A stretch of 64,000 nt of DNA from Xenopus tropicalis (GCF_000004195.4 NC_030681.2:89163681-89227680), one strand, 5' to 3'; shown: positions 37,061-49,368, counted from the stretch's first letter. Program-made: numbers and translations. Notes: generated from the sequence alone by a model not told the origin.

Positions 37061-37340
37061 TACCCAACAAATCAAAATCTGCCCCCCAATATTCACATCT
37101 TCATTAGGCATGAGTTCACAGCACCTATCAACGTGCCTATATACCCCTAATAGCTAAAAGCACCTGACACGAGTTTAGCTCAGTCCACCCGGCTAGGTCA
37201 AGAGGAGTATTTATATAGATATTTTGTTATTTGATTTTTCTTTTGACATATTATTATTTTAAACGCAGTAATAGAAGTTAAGTCCAATCATACCAATCAC
37301 ATGGATCACTTGGTAGTTTCTTTCCACAACATATTTCTCT

Positions 37341-37574
37341 TAGTGATGAGCAAAATGGCAAGAAGATTCGCAAAACAGCGAAAAATTCACGAAATGCATT
37401 TGTCACCTGCGTCTTTTTTGTCACCCGCGTTTTTTTTTACGCAACCATGCCCAATTTGACGCGCCAAATTTTTCCATGGCAAATTTTCACAGAAGTTTCG
37501 CGAATCAATTCGCCAATGGCGAAATGCGGAGATTTGCTGCAAATCCATGTCTGGAGAAAAAATTCGCTCATCAA
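37341..37574 (+). mobile_element. hAT-type MITE, TAGTGATGAGCGAA family
   Basis: TAGTGATGAGCAAAATGG at the left and GGAGAAAAAATTCGCTCATCA at the right, with GCGAAA/TTTCGC words between. Flanks ATTTCTCT and TTATCTCT match at 6 of 8 positions, so the duplication is eroded. It lies between the two halves of the 36.9/37.7-kb MITE. Confidence 0.65.
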
Positions 37575-37649
37575 TTATCTCTCTAAATACTTTGATCCTG
37601 CACACTCCCTGTATGCAACTTTGTTTCTAAGTAAGTGGAAGATGCTTCT

Positions 37650-37796
37650 TATGTAATCCAATCCTTTTGGGTTTTTTCAATATTTACCTTTTTTTCAGCA
37701 GACTTAAAGCATGGAGATCCAAATTACGGAAACACTCCTTATATAAAAAACCTCAGGTCCCTAGCATTCTTGATAAGAGGTCCCATACTTATATGT
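37650..37796 (+). mobile_element. ACAGGTATGGGA-family MITE, right half
   Basis: AGCAGACTTAAAGCATGGAG, ATCCAAATTACGGAAACACT and AGAGGTCCCATACTTATA are the right-hand blocks of the family in order. Probably the other half of the copy starting at 36884. Confidence 0.55.
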
Positions 37797-39999
37797 CATA
37801 CTGTGGTGGTGTTATTGTTGCTGAATGTTTTTTTAAAACTATTTAATGGTAGAGGAATCTATTACCCCTGTAGTTTATATGCTGCCACAGGGACCCTATC
37901 CAGCCACAAGGGCATTTCATAGTGTGAGATAGGGGATTCATTTAGTCTTCTGCCATACGGTGTCCATATTGGGCAGGTTCCTTTCTCTCTTGACACAAGT
38001 CTGTTAACTCTATTACAGTTGTCATTCAGGGTGGCTCCAGGTCTCCACTGCGGCAGTAGGAACACTTGTGCATAATTCGTAGAAAGAGGGACAGCTGTAA
38101 TGGCACTTGGTTTACAACAATAAGAAAGTACAAGAAGCATGTCTGGAATTGAATGAAAGGCCTTTAAGCCTTCCCCTCCTGCCACCTTCCCATCCCCTTT
38201 AGCTTCATCCAGACATGCAAGTTAAGGTGTGCTTTTGGGCAAGGGTGCAAGGCCCTAGATGCAAGTTTTATTGAATAAGAACTAAGGGGCTTGATTTTGC
38301 TCCCCAGTAGTACTCTACTTCTTGCACCTGGGGTCTTTGTCCATGACCTCTAAAATAATAGAGGTAAATAATGTTTGATTAATTCAAGTTGTACAGATTA
38401 AAAATAGGTTTGAAATCATTGCAATACTTTTGACATTGCATCCAAATTTTCTTTGCATGTCCTGGGTGACTATTTGTTTCTAAAAATGAGTGTGGATTCC
38501 ACAGTCCTCGTGTAATGCTGTATGGAATCAGTCTTGGATAATGGCACACAATTCACAAGTATATTTATTGCACTTCAGTTTTCTTTTCTGGAGGCTGGCA
38601 CCAAACATGAATATAGTGTCCAGTATTTCTCTATTTAGTGAACTAAGCAATATAAACTGAGAGGATATGGTAATTACAAAACGTCATAGAAATATCACAC
38701 AGCCAAAATAATAAATCAGCTTATAGCACTTGGCTCAACAATAGCAAAATGTACCCTTTTCCCTAATAAATTCAAGGATTGTTCTAATTTGCAGTTTTAA
38801 TAGGTAACAGATTATGGTTCATCTGCACTATTTGTACTTATTTTGGGAAAACTGAATGAAAAAAACACATTCAAAGCTGCATGGTGCTTAGATAGGAAAA
38901 CTTCTAGTCTGATGCGTAGTGACTTTCTTTTCTTCCTCAAAGAACTTTTCTGGTCCACATTAGAAAAAGAAACAAATTATATGAGATGATGATCTTCTTT
39001 TTTGTTGTTTGTAAGAAAGGATCTTTCTTTTGGCTTTCTCCTTCCTAAATGTTTTACATCCTGGCATCATGTTAACAAGAAAGCAATATTAGCTAAAAAA
39101 AAAACAGTGTTTAAGGAAAGTGCTATGATTTGTGTTGGTGTTTGGAGTGGATAGGTCACATTCCCTACATGAGGTGGAGGGGCCAGTAGAAGGTGGCTAA
39201 GAAATGTTCATAATCCCTACTATAGGAATGGGTAAAAAATGTATGTTATGCACAGTTTCTGTAGGGAAAAATAACATTTTCTGGGAACAATTTTTTCTGG
39301 GAATTAACATGATCTTAACAATCTGGTATGGAAGAAACCAATTTAATAGATTATCAACAACTATATCAGACATTCTTTGTTTTGTCCAAATTGACTTTGT
39401 CATGCCAAATGTGCTGTCTCACAAATATTAACATTTTCACATAATTTTATGCAGGGGTGCTGCCTCCTGAGCTGCTCCTTGTAACTTAAAGAGGCAAAAT
39501 TCTAGTGCAGTGCAGAGAGCGACTTGGCTGCCTCTGGGTGGCCCTGAGCCCTGAAACACTCCTGTAGTCATAGCAGCTAAAGTGAGGAAAGTGAAATTTG
39601 AAGCAAAGTCACCATGTTTTTTCCCACAATGCAGCATTTTTCCCAGAATTCCACTGTTGTTGCAGTCACTACGCTTGGTGCCCCTACTGCTATGAGTCCA
39701 AGTTGGCAAAATTATCACAACTGTGTGCAGAACCTGTTGCAATTCTGATGCAATTGCACGTCCATGTGAAATCATTTCCAGAGTATGCAAGTGAGATCTG
39801 ATGCTGGACACTGTCGGAACCCTGGGACTATGACCTGGTCAGAAGGTAGGTGCAGGGTTCTCATTCATCAATAGGCACAGTAGCACTAAACTCAGAACAC
39901 AAGGCAGGAAGGATTGAGCACAAGTGCAAAGGGTGAACTTAATAAAACTTGCTTACACAACACCATGCAATAAAATACCATTATTTAGGTAAGCCTGAG
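37797..39999. other. Non-coding; possible LTR-like patch at 39820-39960
   Basis: TGTCGGAACCCTGGGACTAT at about 39810 begins with TG and looks LTR-like, but no matching end or duplication was found. Nothing else is supported. Confidence 0.35.
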
Positions 40000-40004
40000 T
40001 TTAA

Positions 40005-40596
40005 AGGAACAGTAACACCAATATATGAAAGTGTATAAAAGTAACTAAAATATAATGTGCTGCTGCCCTGCACTGGTTACATAGTTAGTTACATAGTTAC
40101 ATAGGGTTGAAAAAAGACCAGTGTCCATCAAGTTCAACCCATCCAAGTAAACCCAGCACACCTAACCCACACCTACCAATCTATACACTCACATACATAA
40201 ACTATAAATACAACCACTAGTACTAACTGTAGATATTAGTATCACAATAGGTAAAAGTTGTGTGTTTACTTCAGAAAGTCTACTTTAATTTATATAAATA
40301 AGCTGCTCTGTAGCCATGGAGGCAGCCATTCAAAGGAGAAAAGGCACAGGCACATAGCAGATAACAGATAAAACACTATTGTATTCTACAGAACTTATCT
40401 GTTATCTGCTATGTAACCTGTGCCTTTTCTCCTTTTTTCCAGCTTGAATGGCTGCCCCCGTGGCTACACAGCAGCTTATTATATAAATTTTAGTAGTGTT
40501 ACTGTAGCAAACACACCAGTTTTACCAGTGCAGGGCACCAGTGCATTATATTTTTATTACTTTAAAGCTCTTTCATTTTTTGGTGTTACTGTTCCT
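40005..40596. mobile_element. TTAA MITE, AGGAACAGTAACACC ends, with CR1 insert
   Basis: TTAA at 40001-40004 and 40597-40600 is a perfect 4-bp duplication. The 15-bp ends AGGAACAGTAACACC and GGTGTTACTGTTCCT are perfectly inverted. The middle is a second palindrome around CAGATAACAGATAA and TTATCTGTTATCTG. Removing the CR1 tail at 40078-40249 leaves a unit of about 420 bp like that at 29682. Confidence 0.85.
40078..40249 (-). mobile_element. CR1 3' tail, antisense, nested in TTAA MITE
   Basis: On the minus strand it ends TGAACTTGATGGACACTGG, then TCTTTTTTCAACCC and TATGTAACTATGTAAC, the CR1 terminus. The flanking MITE sequence resumes with AAAAGTTGTGTG, as in the 29.7-kb copy, which shows the order of insertion. 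Confidence 0.75.
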
Positions 40597-40732
40597 TTAA
40601 GGTTAGTGCTCGACAAACAGGGTCAAAGATGCATTGTACCTTTCAGGAAATGGGCCTTCTCATTTATTTTATTATTGTATTCGCATTAAAAACTGTTTTG
40701 TTTTTTTTTTAAAGGAGATGGGTGACACACCA

Positions 40733-41202
40733 TGGGGCTGATTTACTAAGACACGATTTCGAATCCGAATTGGAAAAATTCCGATTGGAAACGAACATTT
40801 TGCGACTTTTTCGGTAATTTTGCGATTTTTTCGTATTTTTTGCGATTTTTTTCGGCGTCTTTACGATTTTTGCGTAAAAACGCGAGTTTTTCGTAGCCAT
40901 TACGAAAGTTGCGCAAAGTCGCGATTTTTTCGTAGCGTTAACACTTGCGCGCAAAGTCGCGCCTTTTTCGTAACGTTAAAACTTAAAAGGCGCGACGTTT
41001 CGCGAAAGTTTTAACGCTACGAAAAAATCGCGACTTTGCGCAACTTTCGTAATGGCTACGAAAAACTCGCGTTTTTACGCAAAAATCGTAAAGACGCCGA
41101 AAAAATCGCAAAAGATACGAAAAAATCGCAAAATTACCGATCATTACGAAAAAAACGCAATCGGACGCATTCGGCCCGTTCGTGGGTTAGTAAATGTGCC
41201 CC
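40733..41202. mobile_element. CGA-rich palindromic MITE, GGGGCTGATTTACTAA ends
   Basis: The ends GGGGCTGATTTACTAA and TTAGTAAATGTGCCCC are inverted, and nearly the whole 470 bp is one palindrome built on CGAAAAA/TTTTTCG words. The flanking 3-bp duplication is CAT (40730-40732, 41203-41205). The same family is at 49423-49853. Frames of up to 99 codons on either strand come from the palindrome. Confidence 0.85.
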
Positions 41203-41205
41203 CAT

Positions 41206-42723
41206 AAGTACTAAATTATGTTGTTTTGCAAAAAAAATGTTTGTGCACACATCAATTTGTTGTATACACTGGTACATCTCAGAGGAAATTGCAATATTTG
41301 CTACAGGACTTTTTAGTCAGTCATATTTTTCCTGAAAAATAAGAAATAGGGAAGCAGTATCCTCGATGTATTTTGGCTCTATAAATATTTCCGTTAAAAA
41401 TATGCAAAGCACAAACACGGCAATAAACTGTTACAGAAAAAACCATAATCCCCATCATATTTCTAAAGGAGAGAAACCTGGGAAGTATATGTCAGAAAGG
41501 GAAAAATACAACATAGCTATTAAGTAGCTAACCAGATTACTAGTCAATGTAAAGGTCAGTCACTGTGCTTGGAGACATTTCTGCATTAACTCATAGCAAG
41601 GAGTCAACAAGTTATTTAAACAGGATACATGTGACGACAGGAAAACCCATCATTTAGTACTTACCATTTCTTAAATTCTGTAATTCTCTGGTGATATATG
41701 GAATCAACCTAATACCCAGTCGTAAATAAACACACATAAATCATAACAATAATGTTAAACTATTTGAGTTGTTGATTCATGACTTTGGGAAATAAATCTC
41801 ACCACCTAGCCTGCAAAAAGTATGTATACAAATATTTAGAAAATGATAAGCTTTCTTTCAGTATGCCATAGTCCCATTTGGGTGCCTTAAGAGAAATGGA
41901 AAACTAATACATGCTAGAAGCAAGGAAGTGGTCTGTTATTATTATTTGTTATTATTACAGCATGAATAGTATGAGTCGGTGTATACTGAACTATCCATTA
42001 TATTGTCAAATTACACAAGCACACACAATATAATGCAATCAACCCGGAAAATGTACGATGAGAATGATAAGTATAATCACACATTCCTTCTTTGTCTGTT
42101 CAGTTGCTTATAACACACATTGCCTCACTGCTTTCATTGCTACTCTACATATTCTAAATGAATGTCTCTTTGAACATGCAAAATAATTTGCAAAATGAAG
42201 AAATAACTGAGGATAACTGCCAAGTGACTACAAAATAAATGCAATGTAATTATCAGGCACTAAAATGATTATTGCAGGATACTGGCAGTGATCACCACTA
42301 AATATAACATTAAGTATTGTAAGTACCACCTTGATTGGGTCTTATTTACAAAGTGCTGGGTACAATGGATACAAAGCATTTATGAATTCACTGCTATGTG
42401 CATTGGGCATTACTGTATTCATAGGGGTGTGCTGGTGACAGTATGCAGGTATCCACTTGGAGTGCCAGTAGTCCAGGATGCAGGAGACCCCTGTTTTTAC
42501 AGCTTTTCCTGGAGTTGAACCTAACTGACAAGTTGGAGTATTCTGCCAAGTAGAGTGGGCCCCTATAAAAAACCTATGACCCAGAGACATCTGGCCATGT
42601 CTCTCATATACCCAGAAATCACCATTATGCTAAAACCCTTCCCACAATCTACCCAAGCCCCACACACAATCCCCATCATGACCCACAAACCTTACTTTAC
42701 TGTACCCCCTTAATGGTGGCCCT
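41206..42723. other. Non-coding, nothing recognised
   Basis: No element ends or domain-bearing frames. The overlapping frames at 42288-42590 on both strands show no motif. Confidence 0.45.
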
Positions 42724-42833
42724 GGGCAGAAGGTCTACATAGACGGGTCCCAAGAGAAGCAATACTACTTAGGTTTCTGGGCAGAAGGTCTACATAGACG
42801 GGTCCCAAGAGAAGCAATACTACTTAGGTTTCC
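42724..42833 (+). repeat. Tandem duplication, two units of 55 bp
   Basis: GGGCAGAAGGTCTACATAGA through ACTACTTAGGTTTC is repeated head to tail with a 55-base period. The two units look identical apart from the last bases, so the duplication is recent. Confidence 0.9.
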
Positions 42834-43229
42834 AGCAACTATGGTATCTGTAAATAAGGTTTATTGTGTTATATATATTTTTTTATATGTGTTATATTTT
42901 TCTTAGCCAACATAGTTGTAAAGACAGACTATAATCATTTCTTTAAAAAGGGCCACGTGATAACAATGGTGGCCTGCAGTGCACAGTGGTATTTTGCACC
43001 TTGTGTGATTAGTTGACCTATTATAATACACATACTAGGGTTGCCACCTGTCTGGTGTTCTTTTTTGCTGTCTAAAACTTGCACAGACCATTGCAATTCA
43101 GAAAATCACCACTTGCATGACATGGACCCTGCACCCTGACATAATCAATCTGTACATAAACATCATAACCCCACCTACTGATGTCATCTATCTGCCCCCT
43201 CAATGTCATAATTGGCAACCCTAGTACAT

Positions 43230-43543
43230 ACAGGTATGGGACCTGTTATTCATAATGCTCGGGACCTGGGATCTTTCCGTAATTTGGATCTCCATAACTT
43301 AAGTCTACTAAAAATAATTTAAATATTGAATAAACCCAATAGGCTTGTTTTGCCTCCAATAAGGATTAATTATATCTTAGTTAGAATCAAGTACAAGGTT
43401 CTGTTTTATAATTACAGAGAAAAAGAAAATCATTTTTAAATATTATAATTATTTGATTACAATGGAGTCTATGGGAGATGGCCTTTCCGTAATTCAGAAC
43501 TTTCTGGATAACAGGTTTTCAGATAAGGGATCCCACACCTGTA
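43230..43543 (-). mobile_element. Palindromic MITE, ACAGGTATGGGA family, full length
   Basis: Ends ACAGGTATGGGACCTG and GGGATCCCACACCTGTA. Internal blocks CGTAATTTGGATCTCCATAA, CCCAATAGGCTTG and GAGTCTATGGGAGATGGCC are in the order reverse to the copies at 52775 and 62178. Confidence 0.8.
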
Positions 43544-43689
43544 CTAGATTGAAATCTGTCTGTGTCAGATAAAAAACAAAAACATAGTATCTATTTAGAT
43601 AAGATAGTCTGCTACTTTCTCTGAAAGATGAAGAAATGTACGTGGGCACCTCCAAATTTTTGTGTTAGTATTTAATGAGAGCATAGCCA

Positions 43690-43870
43690 AACTGATTGTA
43701 ATTTACACAGTTAGCCAACATCACCGGTAATGTTGCCCATAGCAACCAATTAGTAATTCGATTTTAATGGTCACCTAACAGTTAGAAAACAAAAGCAAAT
43801 ATCTCATTGGTTGCTATGGGCAACCTCACCATTAATGTTGGCTTTCATACTGTAATAAATCTCTAGCCGA
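43690..43870. repeat. Inverted repeat GTTGCCCATAGCAACCAAT
   Basis: GCCAACATCACCGGTAATG...GTTGCCCATAGCAACCAAT on the left is matched inverted by ATTGGTTGCTATGGGCAAC...CATTAATGTTGGC on the right. It is a foldback MITE-like unit of about 160 bp. No clear duplication. Confidence 0.6.
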
Positions 43871-44039
43871 TAGCAGTTAAATAGGAATTGACAAAGTCTT
43901 GGGGTACAAATTACTTAATCTATTGGTAATTTATTATGTTATTTCCATTTCTATTTAGTTTTCTTCAGAAAATGTATTATGGCATCACAGTTTTAAAATA
44001 TTTAAATTAAATAGAAATGTTTCCTTGGCATGCTATGCT

Positions 44040-44192
44040 TGTACTTTTGGCTTTATATATTATATATATTATATATATATTATATATAGTTTTTTAGTAG
44101 ATTTAAGGCATGATGAAGCCAAATAACCAAAATATCTGGAAAAAAAAACTCAGGTCCCATAGCTTTCCAGATAATAAATCCCATACCTGTAT
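44040..44192 (+). mobile_element. ACAGGTATGGGA-family MITE fragment next to (TA)n
   Basis: After a TATATAT microsatellite (44054-44088), AGTAGATTTAAGGCATG, CTCAGGTCCCATAG and AATCCCATACCTGTA give the right half of the family. Confidence 0.6.
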
Positions 44193-45345
44193 TTTATTGT
44201 AGTAATTTCACATTACAATGGGCAGCTGAAAAGACATATGTGCCATAGTGCTGAAAATGTTAGGGACAATTTTATTAAAATTCAAGATTTTTTCTGCTAA
44301 TCCAAAAAAGTGTGGAAAAAAAGAGATGCTCAAATGTTTTCTAGTTTGAGTTTTTTTTTTATCATAAATTTTATCAATTGAAAAAAATCATGCATCTTTA
44401 GTCAACAGTCAAGCAATTTTATTTTCAAGATTCAAGAGTCTTATAGACATTGAATGGAACAATGCAATTTCCATTTGCAATTGGAGGGGGGGGTACAAAG
44501 GAACAAAATTTAATTACCATTTTTTTCATAATTGCATTTTGAAAATAAGTGTGGACATGGAAAACATAGTTTCTCAGCATGCAAATCTTACACAAAAGTT
44601 AGGGGGTTTGATTTCCTTACACATTCGCATTAGTATTTTAGAGAGAGCACACGCAATCATTTTAAGTATAGAGAGAGAGAGGTATAGTGGTGTAATGTCC
44701 ATTGGAGTCCACTTTTAACTGGGCACACTTCCAAGGCAGTAGTTTTGACCTTGAGCTATAAAGGCTATACTATTTTGGTATGTATAGCTACACAGTCTAC
44801 GCTCTTAATGTTGTATTCATTTTTACCTATAAGAAACCCTTTCAACAAAGTACTTTGCAAAAATACACAAATTAACTTTTTCTTTTACTCCTAAAAAGAA
44901 ATGAGGTAAGGGGGATACGATTCCTTCACAAAAGTGAAAAATAATGCTAGTGACATAAAGAAATCTATCTGCCGCTGAGCTGCTGATGGTAACAATTTAA
45001 ACAAGATTTTTGTACAGAAACATAAATTGTATATGTATACGTTGCATTTCTCTTTTTTCTTTTTTGTAAAATTACAGTCAGTGGAAGGATTCCCATATCA
45101 GATGGCGGTTAAGACACAGAATAGTTTGTTTTGGCATTGCTTCTGGAACACTTGCCAATGTTAATGCCCCTCCCTTCACATATTGGTGCCAAGAAAATCT
45201 AGCCAATCTTGTTATTCTTGGACTGCTATAAAATATTCTAATTGTTACCACTTTCTCTCAGAGAGATTACCTACACCAAGAAACCAGTGAATGAACATGC
45301 TAAGAATGAAAAATAGGGCTTGTACGCTGCATAATAATTCCATTT
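44193..45345. other. Non-coding, nothing recognised
   Basis: AT-rich, with a GGAGGGGGGGG run near 44483. No supported feature. Confidence 0.5.
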
Positions 45346-45349
45346 ATTA

Positions 45350-45612
45350 TAATCATGCTTTATTTATATAGCATAACATATTCATCAGCACATAACAGAG
45401 ATAATACATCATTCACTCTCCCAGTGGACTTTACAGTCTAAGTCCCACTCACTTTCACACAAACTCAATTTTATCAGGAACCAGTGAACCTGCCTGTATG
45501 TTTTTGGAGTGTGGGAGGAAACCGAAGTACTCAGAGAAAAGCGATACAGGCACAGTGATAATTGCAGATGATGCCCTGGATGGAATGCAAGACAGCAATG
45601 TTGCACCCCCAC
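45350..45612 (-). mobile_element. V-SINE-like SINE, antisense, diverged
   Basis: TGTATGTTTTTGGAGTGTGG and AGGAAACCGAAGTACTC (45493-45535) are the antisense of the conserved V-SINE block. The left end, GCTTTATTTATATAGC, is the antisense of an L2-type tail, which is where such SINEs borrow their 3' ends. The tRNA-like head at the right is badly eroded. Confidence 0.6.
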
Positions 45613-47806
45613 GTTGTCCTTTGTACAGAATCATATAATAAAAATGGCACTTCTCTATCTTATCTATATTATGAACTGGTTTAGCTATGTATGTCACTGT
45701 TTTTACGGTTTTAAAAAGATAAGGAATATCATGTGAAAAATACTTATAGTATGTAATATCATACCTATGTTCCATTCTGAATGAACATCATTAATTTAGA
45801 TATTTCAGGTTGGAATACATACAATATGTATGATTAAGAAATATATACATTGTACTAGCACTGATCTGGTTGGAGATGATTGAACTGCTCATGCTTTATT
45901 TTGGTTGACTAATCTGACATTTTTAAATATACGAAAAGTTCAGTAATTACATCATGAAAAATGAATATGCCATTGTTTTCATGTTACATTGTTACAGGAA
46001 TTCACATTCAAAAATTTTTGAAAGTTGTCACTGTCCTATTCATTGCTACAAGAACCTAAGCAGAGAAATGGTTTAAAGGGACAGTGTAAATAAAAAGTGT
46101 GGAGACATATGACTTTATGTTAGCCATGATTTCAGTCTAGTTATAAATTATGAATATGTTGCACAAATTAAGTGACTAAAACTGAACTGCAGGTAACAAT
46201 GTTTTCGGGCACTTTTCATTTATTCTATGTTTGAGTCTGATCTATCAACACGTAGCAACAATAAAACTGCCTTTTGTACCATAGCAGAACAGTTCTTGTT
46301 CTAATGAAAAGTTTCAATTATAGGGGGATTTTAGTTACCTAGGAAACCTAAGGTTTAGCTACCCTTTACCTAGTCAGTCCCCTAAGAGTTCTGGCCGACC
46401 ACGTTTGCCACAGAGTTTGGACAGCTAAGTGTGGTCCTGAATTTATCTGAAGAACTATTTCCCTATCCTGGGTTAGAGTGATTTTCTGACAGTTCAAGAA
46501 TTGCCCAGCATGATGTCACTGTTTTGTTGTACTTCACCTTCCTGCAAGGTGAGTGCAGGATTGGGACTGGGTAGAGGTAGGCCCAGTAGGTGAAGCTATT
46601 GCCAGACTAACATTATTATAATCAATCTAGTTGTCTGTGCATCCAAAGGCTCCAACAAGGAGGTTAGTTTGGTTAGTACCTTGTGGGGAAAAGGCTGCCA
46701 CTGTAGGGACTCAAGTGAATAAGCTCAGGGACATAGAAAAGGAGATCCTTGGAGCAATGGACTACTGTGAGCTTCACCTATGCCAGGGATAATTTCACTA
46801 AGGCAGGCAGTACACCACTGTATGCATAAATGCACATGTACTCAATTGTATAAGCTACAGCCCACTGAGAAGTATTTTTAAAATCTTACTGATATGATAT
46901 CATGCTATATGAGTCAAGGCTGCCATATCCAGAAGATACACTATATGCCTATGTTCAATAAAGAAGTTCATTGTTCTGAAGAAATCCCTGACACTCCATT
47001 TATTTGCAGAATCTGTCACTTGATTGACACTTAAGGTGGCTAATCTTTTTCCAGTGGTTTAGCAGTAAAAAGAGCCAAAGTTACAATACATCTCTCTGGG
47101 AGCTGTCACTAGCCTGATTGTATCAGCAATATATCACAAGCAGTACACACTTCTATAGCACACATACTCTATACCTAGAAATTGCTTGGAGTAATAGAAC
47201 AGAAAACATAGCCGAGGTAAGTACATAGTTTCTGTGCAAGAGCATTTCAAATCTCTGGAAACTTCAATCAGAATAGCTGAATGGAGCTAACAATCTCAAA
47301 CAATATAGACATTATTATTAATGTTCAAGTAATGTCATGCATTGCATATAAAACATTTTTGACCCATGCAGAAGCGTTTACTTGTCAATCACTATAACCA
47401 TGATGATCTGTGATTGCATAGAAGAGTAGTCTTTGTTTAGTTACATTAAAAGAGATGTGCCTTTAGGCAAAGATGCGGAATAATTGTCATCAAAGAATTG
47501 GGAACTGCCTTGGAAGCAAGGAGGTCTTGACAAGTTTATCTGAATCAGCACTAGGTCAAGCAGACTGCTACAAGTGGAGAATCTTGTTAATACAAATGCC
47601 ACAAAAATAATATTGCATCATGTTGGAACCCATCTATGTATTTCTTTTTATAGACACTTTATAAGTACAACTTTTGGAACTGTCTGATATGCTGCAGTAT
47701 TTCTATATTCTCTTTGCTTTTCTGCTTAATTTGGAACACCTGCATATCCACAGGCGGTTCTGACAAAAGCACTGTTTTTGCTATAGGCCTATTTTCTTAA
47801 TTTGAC
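45613..47806. other. Non-coding, nothing recognised
   Basis: No element ends, RNA genes or coding frames could be supported. Confidence 0.45.
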
Positions 47807-47822
47807 AAATGCTACAACTGTA

Positions 47823-48120
47823 CAGAAGAACAGGAACAGCACCTCTTGTCTTTGTAGATTAAAATGCCTTTATTGCAACATTTTTTTGGGGGCAAACAAC
47901 AATAGCAGCAGCAATGTTTCAGGTCACAAGACCTGAAACGTTGCTGCTGCTATTGTTGTTTGCCCCCAAAAAAATGTTGCAATAAAGGCATTTTAATCTA
48001 CAAAGACAAGAGGTGCTGTTCCTGTTCTTCTGTACCTGGATGTGCTGATGGAAAGTGGCCATTGGGGAACCTGCACTACTTCTAACTAATCACAAGGCTT
48101 GGTGCTGACTACTACTCTCC
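47823..48120 (+). mobile_element. Foldback retroelement, PLE-tail-like, with 16-bp TSD
   Basis: AAATGCTACAACTGTA is duplicated at 47807-47822 and 48122-48137. From 47823 a 103-base arm (CAGAAGAACAGG ... TTTCAGGTC) is followed by a 4-base loop ACAA and the inverted arm, with one mismatch, up to about 48033. An 85-bp unique part follows, to CTCTCC. The central word GACCTGAAACGTTGC and the AATAAAGGC nearby resemble pseudo-LTR ends of Penelope-like elements. The sister copy at 19043-19301 is in the opposite orientation and has lost the centre. Confidence 0.8.
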
Positions 48121-48405
48121 AAAATGCTACAACTGTAGACAACAACTCTAAAAATAAAAATTCACACAAATATGCTCCATGACAATGGAATCCTGATTTA
48201 AAGCCACATAGGTTCAATGCTGGTGACATTTCCCCCAACCCTGGCCCTTACCCCATCCCTGTTCTGTTAGGGACACGTTCACCAAACCCACCCTGTACCC
48301 CTTTAAAGTACAGAACCCTTATCCCTATACCCAAAGCCTCTATTCAAATCTTATCTCTCAGATCGATTCTTCAGTGTCTCTTACAATGGGGAATCATCTT
48401 CTCCC

Positions 48406-49368
48406 TTGCCTCTTTCTGTCGGGGTTCCCCAAGGCTCTGTCCTGGGCCCCTTACTGTTTTCTCTCTATGCCTCCTCACTTGGCAAATTAATCAATTCTTT
48501 TGGCTCTCAGTACCACCTCTATGCTGACGATACTCAGATCTATCTTTCCTCTCCTGATCTCAACCCAGAGCTTCTAACTCGCGTCTCTTCCTGCCTGTCC
48601 CCTATCTCCACTTGGATGTCCCAACATTACCTTAAATTAAACCTCTCTAAAACTGAACTGGTTCTCTTTCCCCCATCTAACGCTCACATTGTTCCCGAGG
48701 TATCTATACAGGTTAACAATTCTACCATCACCCCATCTTCCCAGGCCCGGTGCCTTGGTGTTATCCTTGATTCTGCCCTGTCCTTCACCCCTCATATCCA
48801 ATCACTTATCAAATCATGTCACTTTCACCTAAGAAATATCTCCAAAATACGATCATTTATCACCCATGATGCTGCCAAAATTCTTATTCACTCTCTTATA
48901 ATATCTCGCCTGGACTACTGTAACTCCCTATTAATTGGCCTTCCTCTCCAAAGACTGTCCCCTCTCCAGTCCATAATGAATACTGCTGCCAGGCTCATAC
49001 ACCTCTCCAACCGCTCCTCCTCTGCCATGCCACTCTGCCAGTCCCTGCACTGGCTTCCCCTACCATCCAGGATAAAATTCAAACTCCTGACTCTCACATT
49101 TAAAGCAGTCCATAACTCTGCCCCACCCTACATCTCTGAACTCATCTCTAGGTACCATCCAACCCACTTGTTACGCTCCTCTACTGACCTGCTCCTCAAC
49201 TCCTCTCTCATTCCCTCCTCACACGCTCGTATTCAAGACTTTGCAAGGGCTGCCCCCCTTCTCTGGAATTCGCTCCCACAAACTGTCAGACTTTCTCCCA
49301 ATCTCTCTGCCTTCAAGAGATCTCTAAAAACACATTTATTCAGAGAAGCTTACCCTAATCTAGTTTAG
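48406..49368 (+). pseudogene. L2 LINE ORF2 fragment, reverse transcriptase second half
   Basis: About 320 codons of an L2-type ORF2 protein. Visible in order are [18 protein letters not shown] (RT block B region), [13 protein letters not shown] with the catalytic YADD (block C), [11 protein letters not shown] (block D), and [13 protein letters not shown] (block E), followed by the post-RT region with a LDYCNSLL block. The upstream half, with the APE endonuclease and RT block A, is missing. The frame continues upstream to about 48340 ([13 protein letters not shown]) if the reading frame is followed past the first Met. There is no internal stop, so the copy is fairly young, yet truncated and unable to transpose alone. 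Confidence 0.92.

Noticed and set aside
48406..49368. Host gene encoding a 320-residue protein
   Set aside because: It has RT motifs YADD and [10 protein letters not shown] and a LINE tail; it is an L2 fragment.
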